In this document: piece by piece, positions 58,284 through 64,000 of the stretch
How positions within the stretch are numbered: the first letter of the stretch is position 1
Layout of the letters: every line of letters starts with the position of its first letter
Assembly (NCBI GenBank): GCA_028343855.1
Contig: JAOLZN010000002.1
Coordinates: 1 to 64,000, forward strand
From: Candidatus Nitrosopumilus sp.
GTDB lineage: Archaea > Thermoproteota > Nitrososphaeria > Nitrososphaerales > Nitrosopumilaceae
Direction: 5' to 3'
DNA length: 64,000 nt
Notes under the pieces: generated by a model
What the model was told of the DNA's origin: nothing
Database searches by the model: none
Seen by the model: only the letters and a program-made list of their open reading frames with translations
Position numbers and translations under genes: made by a program

Positions 58284-58775
58284 TTGAAATTACAAGTTTT
58301 AATGTTTTATCAAGACGATCCTAAAAAATGCACAGCTGCTAAAATGATCAAATTTGGTCTTGCTAAAAATATAAAAAAAATTGGTTCCAAGGGATTGGTC
58401 TTAGATCCATTTTCAGATAAAACATTACTTCCTAAAGATAGATCTCTTATCAGTGCAATTGTTGGCATTGATTGTTCCTGGAATCTTGCTGATCATGCAT
58501 TTTCTCAAAAATTTAATGGAATAAAACGAAAATTACCTCCTTTACTTGCTGGAAATCCAGTCAATTATTCCAAATTGAATAAATTAACCACCGCTGAGGC
58601 TTTATCTGGTTCATTATTTATTCTTGGTTTCAAAGAACAAAGTTTAGAATTATTAAATAAATTCAAGTGGGGTCATACCTTCTATGAACTAAATCAAAAT
58701 CTCTTAGATGATTATTCAAAAGCTGAAAATGAAGAGCAAATTCAAATTATTCTTAATGATTATGGTTTACTTTGA
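58284..58775 (+). CDS. tsr3: rRNA aminocarboxypropyltransferase Tsr3
   Basis: Tsr3 adds an aminocarboxypropyl group from SAM to a uridine of helix 31 in small-subunit rRNA. The 163-residue protein has MFYQDDPKKCTAAKMIKFGLAK at the start and the LDPFSDKTLLPKDR and VGIDCSWNLADHAF blocks, and the NPVNYSKLNKLTTAEAL motif near residue 90, all diagnostic of the family. The start is TTG or a nearby alternative at 58284. It overlaps the convergent substrate-binding protein gene by 16 nt. Confidence 0.94.
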   Translation: MKLQVLMFYQDDPKKCTAAKMIKFGLAKNIKKIGSKGLVLDPFSDKTLLPKDRSLISAIVGIDCSWNLADHAFSQKFNGIKRKLPPLLAGNPVNYSKLNKLTTAEALSGSLFILGFKEQSLELLNKFKWGHTFYELNQNLLDDYSKAENEEQIQIILNDYGLL

Positions 58776-61225
58776 ATTTTGAGATATCCTACAATCCCTA
58801 TTATGACTATGATTATTATAATTCCAACTATCCACATGTCATAATTGATTTTGTTTTCAATATCTAATAAACTCCTATTTGTTTTAGGTTCTTCTAAATT
58901 AGTTTCACTAACTAGAAAACTTGTTTCATAAAAATCTGGTTTTAAAACTGAATTTGATATTGCAAATATTTTAACACTATTTCCACCTGTTTGTAATTTT
59001 TTTGATTCCTCAGACGTAATTTTTATGATTGACTTGTCTTCATTAATTTTTAATTCTTTACTAAATTGAATTTTTCCCTTACTGTCTATGATGAAATATA
59101 GTATTGAATCTGCATAATTTGTATTTACAAATATGTCTATGTTTTCACCTTGTTGCACAATTTTATCCATGTTAATTTTCTTAATTATTGGAAATTGTGT
59201 ATTTTCAAATTCAGACCATTTTCCGATTTTATGCGGATATGATTTATCTTCAAATGCCTTCACTGTAATGGTTCTTGATTCTGGTGAATATGCTTCTAAA
59301 TAAAATGGACCATTACTAATTACTGCATGATTGTTGTTTTCAATCCATTTTATTGATGAATTGTATCGATTTTCATAATATTTCCATGATTTTTGATTTT
59401 CTTTTAATGAATTTGGAATGAATTTACTATCTTTGTATTCTTGCAGATATCCTTTGATGATTTCTGCATCTTTTGGAACTATAAGTGATAGCCAATTTAC
59501 ATTCTTATTTGTTGCACCTGATCTTGAAAATGACACTTTTCCATCTGTTACTGCCTCTTCCATAGATGCCGTGATTTCCCATGGTACTGGACTCCATAAT
59601 GATGCCCATTCTGCAATTTCATTTTCATCAAAATGCCAATAATTGACATATACTTCTACTGTATTTTCATCTAATTGATTAATTGCTATAATTGTTTGAA
59701 TGCTTTGAGCTGCTCTTGGTGTAAATTCTGTGTCAAAAGTTTTATCATTTTCATCTGTTTGTGTTCCCCATTCCATTGTAAAATACAATGAATGTAGAAT
59801 GTCATTCATATCCATTGATTCTCCATTATGCCAATTACTAAATTTAAAATCCAAAGTTACTTTACTTGTTGCAAATGTTTCTGAAGGCACATTTTTCCAC
59901 TTCTGAATTATAGGATCCCACATTTTTGATTCTATTGGAACTTTGATCTTTTCATCTGCTCCTAACGTTTCCACTTTCCATTCTGCTCTGACTGGGAATG
60001 TTTCACCTGTAAATGGATGCTTGAATGTTATGGGATCTGATATTATTCCCCAGATATGTCTACTGTATGTATCTGTTAACCCCATAATTGGATTCCATGC
60101 CCCTTGATAAATTTGCTTTACTCCAACTGTTAATTCTTCATCATTAGTTTTTACATTAATTGGGGTAAACCTAGTTGGAACTCCGGCACCTAGATCATTA
60201 ATCACTCCTTCTACATTTTCGTTTACTACATACTGATCAATTTTACTTGCTAGAAAAATTCGTACTGATTCATTAATTCCTTCTATAATTGCATCTTGAA
60301 TTAATTGTGATCTTTTTTCTGAATTCTCAAAATCTCCTTTGTAAATCTCTTGAGTTAATTTATCTAGTTTCTCATTCTCATAATTCCAATATGATGGATC
60401 ATTGAAACCTGGCATGTTTGAAAACCATGGTGAATACATTTGTCCTAATCCTATTGAATCATACTTTACAAATGCAGAACGGCCCCACCCTTCTGTGTAT
60501 AAATTCCAATTCATGTCTGCTGGATTTGAACCATATACTACAACAAATGCTTTATTCAAATCTCCGTAGTCTTTTTTAACTGTAAATCCTATCTTTTCTA
60601 ATTCTACTGATAATATTTCTCCAATTGATTTTCTTACTGGATCATCACTTCTGATAAAAATTCTGATTTCTACTTCATTATTGTTCATAATCCATTTATC
60701 ATCACTTTTTGTAGCTCCTCTTTCTATCATTGATTTAGAAATAATTTCTTCAGCTAATGCTGGATTATATTTGAAATTAAATGATTCTAACTCTTTGATA
60801 ATTGTCAGGTATTCTGGATCAGTTGGCCCATAATATGATATAGTTGGTGATCCATACCCGCTCATTAATTCATTAACAATTAATTTTCTGTCTACTAGAT
60901 AGTTTAAGGCAAATCTTGCATCCTTATTGGAAAATGGATTCATTTTTTCAGATTCTGCTGGATTTACTAGTAAGCTATAGGATCCACCTGTAGAATCAAA
61001 CACTTTCAAACCTTCTCTTGATTGATTATTTTCTAATCTGTCTGATGAAATTCTATAATAATACATGTCTAGATTTCCATTCTTTACTTCCTCTAGTGCT
61101 GTGTTTTCATCTAAATATTGAATAAATTTTATTGAATCTACAAAAGTATTTTTTTCTGCAAATGATTCATTATATGCAATTGCTGTAATTGAAAGAGCTA
61201 GTATGATTACTAGCATTTTTTTCAT
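58760..61225 (-). CDS. Membrane-anchored ABC solute-binding protein, family 5
   Basis: An 821-residue protein of the peptide/nickel-type (family 5) substrate-binding proteins. It has a signal peptide (residues 1-23, ending IAYNESFAEK) and a C-terminal TM anchor (about 797-816, rich in Ile/Val, then KIQSKP). The family pattern is split across two lobes: SNKDARFALNYLVDRKLIVNELMSGYG near residue 98, then EITASMEEAVTDGKVSF. At 821 residues it is about 250 longer than typical members, and the extra part lies partly in the C-terminal beta-rich region (about 680-795). No ABC permease or ATPase genes are next to it. Confidence 0.85.
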   Translation of the reverse strand: MKKMLVIILALSITAIAYNESFAEKNTFVDSIKFIQYLDENTALEEVKNGNLDMYYYRISSDRLENNQSREGLKVFDSTGGSYSLLVNPAESEKMNPFSNKDARFALNYLVDRKLIVNELMSGYGSPTISYYGPTDPEYLTIIKELESFNFKYNPALAEEIISKSMIERGATKSDDKWIMNNNEVEIRIFIRSDDPVRKSIGEILSVELEKIGFTVKKDYGDLNKAFVVVYGSNPADMNWNLYTEGWGRSAFVKYDSIGLGQMYSPWFSNMPGFNDPSYWNYENEKLDKLTQEIYKGDFENSEKRSQLIQDAIIEGINESVRIFLASKIDQYVVNENVEGVINDLGAGVPTRFTPINVKTNDEELTVGVKQIYQGAWNPIMGLTDTYSRHIWGIISDPITFKHPFTGETFPVRAEWKVETLGADEKIKVPIESKMWDPIIQKWKNVPSETFATSKVTLDFKFSNWHNGESMDMNDILHSLYFTMEWGTQTDENDKTFDTEFTPRAAQSIQTIIAINQLDENTVEVYVNYWHFDENEIAEWASLWSPVPWEITASMEEAVTDGKVSFSRSGATNKNVNWLSLIVPKDAEIIKGYLQEYKDSKFIPNSLKENQKSWKYYENRYNSSIKWIENNNHAVISNGPFYLEAYSPESRTITVKAFEDKSYPHKIGKWSEFENTQFPIIKKINMDKIVQQGENIDIFVNTNYADSILYFIIDSKGKIQFSKELKINEDKSIIKITSEESKKLQTGGNSVKIFAISNSVLKPDFYETSFLVSETNLEEPKTNRSLLDIENKINYDMWIVGIIIIIVIIGIVGYLKIQSKP

Positions 61226-61344
61226 ATTGTTATTTTTTCTTGCTTGTAATAAAACCTATATCGTAATTTTTGATATATTGATCACCTAGTCTGCTATTTA
61301 CCTGAAAGACTAACCCCAAAAAAGTTAATCAAGAATAATTTTCT

Positions 61345-61470
61345 TTATCTAAAAATTTCTTCTATCTTTTTCCGGTTATCTTTTCCCATTACAAAGAAGA
61401 AAGCTCCAATACCCAATAATGCAGTTGGAATTGCCAAGTATAGCAGATCTGATATTGGGTCTCCACACAT
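61345..61470 (-). CDS. Single-TM microprotein (41 aa)
   Basis: A 41-codon frame: MCGDPISDLLYLAIPTALLG then GAFFFVMGK and the basic tail DNRKKIEEIFR. One hydrophobic segment (about residues 9-28) with a positively charged C-terminal end predicts an N-out single TM protein. A GTG four codons upstream is in frame. It lies in the 880-bp gap beyond the substrate-binding protein gene, on the same strand. Confidence 0.6.
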   Translation of the reverse strand: MCGDPISDLLYLAIPTALLGIGAFFFVMGKDNRKKIEEIFR

Positions 61471-61555
61471 ACTATCTATCACAATAACTAGTATTTGAAA
61501 TTGACACTTTTTCCGTCAAAATAGGAACGAAAATACTTATCTGAATGAATCAAAA

Positions 61556-61651
61556 TCAGTCATGTTCTTCTTGACCACAATGAATACACAATTTCTTTGA
61601 TAATATCTCAAAATATGCATAACTGTGAATAAATCCGTCTTTGCAACTCAT
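61556..61651 (-). CDS. Cys/His microprotein (31 aa)
   Basis: A 31-codon frame, MSCKDGFIHSYAYFEILSKK followed by LCIHCGQEEHD. The cysteine pair Cys22-x2-Cys25 plus His24 and His30 look like one metal-binding half. The unusual Gly/Cys/His/Tyr composition for so AT-rich DNA supports coding. It is placed between two other minus-strand microproteins. Function unknown. Confidence 0.5.
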   Translation of the reverse strand: MSCKDGFIHSYAYFEILSKKLCIHCGQEEHD

Positions 61652-61753
61652 AGAGTATAAGATGTTTCAAAAGGTGTAATCAGGATGTTGATCAATTTTG
61701 TTGGCGATCAGTGTTGAGAAATATTTTGATAAATATCATAGATTCTTACAGAA

Positions 61754-61915
61754 TTAACTATATTTGCCACTGCCTATTCCTTTTGGTGTTTTTGGTGGTT
61801 TTGCATGTGCTTTATTCATGTGCCTCATTGTTCTATCAGGGTCAGTAAATTTCATATGGCATATCTTGCATTCTGTATCGACAATATCATTTGATTTTCT
61901 TTTGAATAAATTCAA
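61754..61915 (-). CDS. C2H2 zinc-finger microprotein (53 aa)
   Basis: A 53-residue protein with a classical C2H2 finger: Cys16-x2-Cys19, x12, His32-x4-His37 (CKICHMKFTDPDRTMRHMNKAH), with the hydrophobic F/M residues in place. A basic Pro-rich tail (KPPKTPKGIGSGKYS) follows. The start is TTG at 61915, directly after an in-frame stop. DNA or RNA binding is a good guess. It is related in type to the C2H2 microprotein at 1178-1300 but not obviously a copy. Confidence 0.68.
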   Translation of the reverse strand: MNLFKRKSNDIVDTECKICHMKFTDPDRTMRHMNKAHAKPPKTPKGIGSGKYS

Positions 61916-62104
61916 TTAATCAGGATGAAATTAAAGTATTAATAAATTAATAATTTCTAACATGGTCTAACCAATACTTCCAAGATCAATTGCTAAATAT
62001 CAGATATCCATAACAAAAACGAATGAAAAAACACGATAGTCTTTCGTGTAACAAGCAGATTCATCACCTAAAACCTATATCCGTGACATATTGAAAAATT
62101 ATAA
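61916..62104. other. Intergenic gap without recognised gene
   Basis: AT-rich DNA between the zinc-finger microprotein and the nuclease-like gene. The only structure is a small hairpin, ACACGA (62031-62036) and TCGTGT (62044-62049), with a 7-nt loop. I see no ORF with coding character and no promoter beyond AT-rich DNA near 62090. Confidence 0.6.
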
Positions 62105-62740
62105 TTGAAAATTCATCCTAAAATGATTATTGGTCTAAATGGAATTATCCAGGGCGGTGTATCTATTGAAGATTTTTCTAAAGTAACCCAAATTGATGAA
62201 AATGATTCTGGAGAAATCCTAAATAATTTACTGAATAATGGGATTGGAAATTTAAAAAATAATTTTTATTATTTTGAAGACGGTGATAAATTAAAAATTG
62301 CTATTATCTTACTTCAAAATGGATTTCCTTTAGATGAAATATCCGTTGCATTAGATTGGAGGGATTTTGAAGGTTTAACTGCTGAAATTCTATCTTCTAA
62401 AAATTTTGCTGTAATTAAAAATTTAATGTTAACAAAACCTAGGATGGAAATTGATGTTGTTGGAATTCGATTGGGTATTGCAATTTTGATTGACTGTAAG
62501 CATTGGAAACGATATAATTCCTCCTCATTAACATCTGCTGTAAATAAACAAATTGAAAGAACTAAACAATATGTTGCAAAGACTGAAGGATCTATGGCCG
62601 TACCTGTAATTGTTACTCTTTATCAAGATAAAATTGATTTTATTGATAAGGTTCCAATTGTGCCTATTTTTCAATTTTCTTCATTCATTGATGAATTTTA
62701 TGGAAATATTGATCAAATGAAAACTATAGAAACAGACTAG
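62105..62740 (+). CDS. PD-(D/E)XK nuclease-like protein
   Basis: A 211-residue protein with an N-terminal helical, winged-helix-like part (about residues 1-85) and a restriction-endonuclease-like domain: GLTAEIL (Glu94), EIDVVGIRLG (Asp117) and ILIDCKHW (Asp130-x-Lys132), the PD-(D/E)XK core. The order (Glu helix, Asp hairpin, D-x-K) fits RecB/Mrr-like nucleases. No methylase is adjacent, so a repair or defence role is open. The start is TTG at 62105. It overlaps the convergent DUF2070 gene by 17 nt. Confidence 0.78.
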   Translation: MKIHPKMIIGLNGIIQGGVSIEDFSKVTQIDENDSGEILNNLLNNGIGNLKNNFYYFEDGDKLKIAIILLQNGFPLDEISVALDWRDFEGLTAEILSSKNFAVIKNLMLTKPRMEIDVVGIRLGIAILIDCKHWKRYNSSSLTSAVNKQIERTKQYVAKTEGSMAVPVIVTLYQDKIDFIDKVPIVPIFQFSSFIDEFYGNIDQMKTIETD

Positions 62741-64000
62741 TGATGAATAAGCCTAAACTACCAATTACAAATATTTTAGTAATTTTTAATGAATTCTCTA
62801 AAGCTTTGGAATAATCTTCATAGATACTTTGACCCATTACTCTTACTTCTGTTTCATTTTCCAAAATTTCATATTTTGCTGATTTAATATCCAATTCTGC
62901 TTTTTGAGCAATTTGAATAAACCATTTTGAAAGTTTGTCTCCACTTGTAATTAATCCTAATTGATAATATCCATTTCTGTTTCTAGCTTTGACTGCTGCA
63001 TAATGTGTGTCAGATGTACAAATTTCTAATAAATTAAAACCCTCTTCTGAAAATTTTTCTATGATTTTCTCTCTAACTCCATTTTCCATATTGTTTGCAT
63101 CTGCCCATCCGAGAAAATATTTTTTATTATTAATTTTTAGACATGTAATTCCTAGTCCTCCCATTGCAAGATCTTCTGTCCACACATCCATGTCATTTGT
63201 ATTTGCATATCCTAATTCGATTTGAAAATTATCTTTTGTAATTAATGAATCTAAACATGATTTGGCAGCTTTTAACATGTCATCTCCGTCTTCTTTTGAT
63301 ATTTCTTCTCCCATTGCATTATGACAATCTACAGTCATTATTTTTGTAAAATTTCTATTCTTACCATACTGTTCGATTTCTTTTTTCATATAACTTGGAA
63401 TGTCTTCCATACCGTGTGGCGACAGTGATAATAGCAATAATGGATTATTTCCAAAAAGCATGCCTGTAACTCTTGCTTTGTTAATTTGTACAACTACTGG
63501 TTCTGTACATTTTATGCCCTCTTCCTTAATTTCAAAATTTTGTAGATTTTTTAGATAATTATCTACCTCATTTCTAGATGGTAGATTTAATGCATGATCT
63601 GAAATACTATGCATTACCATTGCTGATGATGATAAATTTTTGTATATCAAATATGGTATGTTACTTCCTCCTACTGGGTGATATGGGCCTGGATGTATCT
63701 CTGGTAACACCATTGTAAATTTGGTTTCATTATTTGAAGAAAATCTGATTTGTGATGTTCCTACTTTTGTTTCAGTTGCATGTTCTTCCATTAACTCTTC
63801 TGCATCCTCTACATCATTACCTTGTGATGCCAGATATGCTTGAATAGTTTTATGTGTACTTTTCATTCCTGGTCTTCCTGCTCTATCTGTTACTATTGAC
63901 CATACACTTGCAATGATTAAAAATGCAATTCCGTATCCTAATGCAATTACATTAGTTAACATTGAAATCCATAATTCTTGTGGAACTAAAACAAAAAACA
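62724..64000 (-). CDS. DUF2070 membrane protein, 5' end outside the window
   Basis: The visible part (425 codons, 412 residues from the first ATG) belongs to the archaeal DUF2070 family. It has an N-terminal TM segment near residues 4-24, then a large soluble domain with VLPEIHPGPYHPVGGSNIPY, VDCHNAMGEE and a WTEDLAMGGLGITCLKI-WADANN segment, and a C-terminal TM segment (about 393-412). The conserved His/Asp residues look like a metal site. The frame is open to the window edge, upstream of the ATG at 63962, so the true start and further N-terminal TM helices lie outside. Function unknown. Confidence 0.85.
   Translation of the reverse strand, partial: FFVLVPQELWISMLTNVIALGYGIAFLIIASVWSIVTDRAGRPGMKSTHKTIQAYLASQGNDVEDAEELMEEHATETKVGTSQIRFSSNNETKFTMVLPEIHPGPYHPVGGSNIPYLIYKNLSSSAMVMHSISDHALNLPSRNEVDNYLKNLQNFEIKEEGIKCTEPVVVQINKARVTGMLFGNNPLLLLSLSPHGMEDIPSYMKKEIEQYGKNRNFTKIMTVDCHNAMGEEISKEDGDDMLKAAKSCLDSLITKDNFQIELGYANTNDMDVWTEDLAMGGLGITCLKINNKKYFLGWADANNMENGVREKIIEKFSEEGFNLLEICTSDTHYAAVKARNRNGYYQLGLITSGDKLSKWFIQIAQKAELDIKSAKYEILENETEVRVMGQSIYEDYSKALENSLKITKIFVIGSLGLFITSLFL

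Noticed and set aside
62031..62049. Terminator or regulatory hairpin ACACGA/TCGTGT
   Set aside because: Only 6 bp with no T tract or conserved context, and no gene ends here; chance is the simplest explanation.

Overview
The window is AT-rich (about one third G+C), gene-dense DNA from an archaeon, most likely an ammonia-oxidising Thaumarchaeote/Nitrososphaerota of the Nitrosopumilus type. The archaeal side is clear: TFB, TBP, aIF1A, aIF5A, S8e, S24e, S27ae, Gar1, SRP19, SRP54, Pus10, Tsr3, Dph6, archaeal Elp3, class I LysRS and an A-type ATPase C subunit. Mixed in are lineage-typical genes of bacterial flavour: a cold-shock protein, ScpA/ScpB, and a heme route through siroheme. Several starts (GTG, TTG or ATG) lie 25-28 bp after a TATA box, so many transcripts look leaderless. 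I see no insertion sequence, prophage, CRISPR array, rRNA gene or replication origin.

Layout. 0-2.7 kb: membrane proteins, an OB-fold ssDNA-binding protein, an intron-containing tRNA-Leu, an HD phosphohydrolase. 2.7-9.2 kb: a tetrapyrrole block (hemB, hemA, a precorrin-2 dehydrogenase-like protein, a fused siroheme decarboxylase) with a chlorite dismutase/ChdC-type protein close by. 9.2-13.5 kb: sufC, tfb-gar1, srp19, rps8e, scpB-scpA. 13.5-23.3 kb: alcohol dehydrogenase, aIF1A, cold-shock protein, atpC, an intron-containing tRNA-Tyr, aIF5A, a candidate box C/D sRNA, dph6-srp54-pus10, S27ae and S24e. 23.3-31.4 kb: apgM, a GalT-like protein, a sugar nucleotidyltransferase with a GNAT protein, and thiamine genes (thiD-thiN fusion and thiC). 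31.4-35.1 kb: aroC, a chorismate mutase-aminotransferase fusion, tyrA and a Nudix protein, a tight aromatic amino acid operon. 35.1-43.3 kb: lysS, elp3, a CPA2 antiporter, purM, a PAC2-family protein and a winged-helix regulator. 43.5-50.7 kb: a Ca2+/cation exchanger, the F420 genes cofG-cofH with a TldE-like gene, an HtrA protease and a glycosyltransferase. 50.7-56 kb: a structured RNA candidate, tbp, a DUF1512 protein, a SpoT/MESH1-like HD protein, map, tRNA-Pro and a second C/D sRNA candidate. 56-64 kb: a secreted lamin-tail-domain protein, Tsr3, an anchored peptide-type substrate-binding protein, a cluster of microproteins, a PD-(D/E)XK nuclease-like protein and a DUF2070 protein cut by the window edge.

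The most interesting points are: (1) a heme locus joining a fused AhbA/AhbB-type siroheme decarboxylase with a coproheme-decarboxylase-like protein that keeps the Tyr/Lys/His motif; (2) many small zinc-finger or zinc-ribbon proteins of 31-63 residues scattered in intergenic gaps, most too short for normal gene callers; (3) a 78-nt cloverleaf-like structured element at 51218-51295; (4) two box C/D sRNA candidates; (5) the chorismate mutase-aminotransferase fusion next to tyrA, which suggests a route through arogenate.
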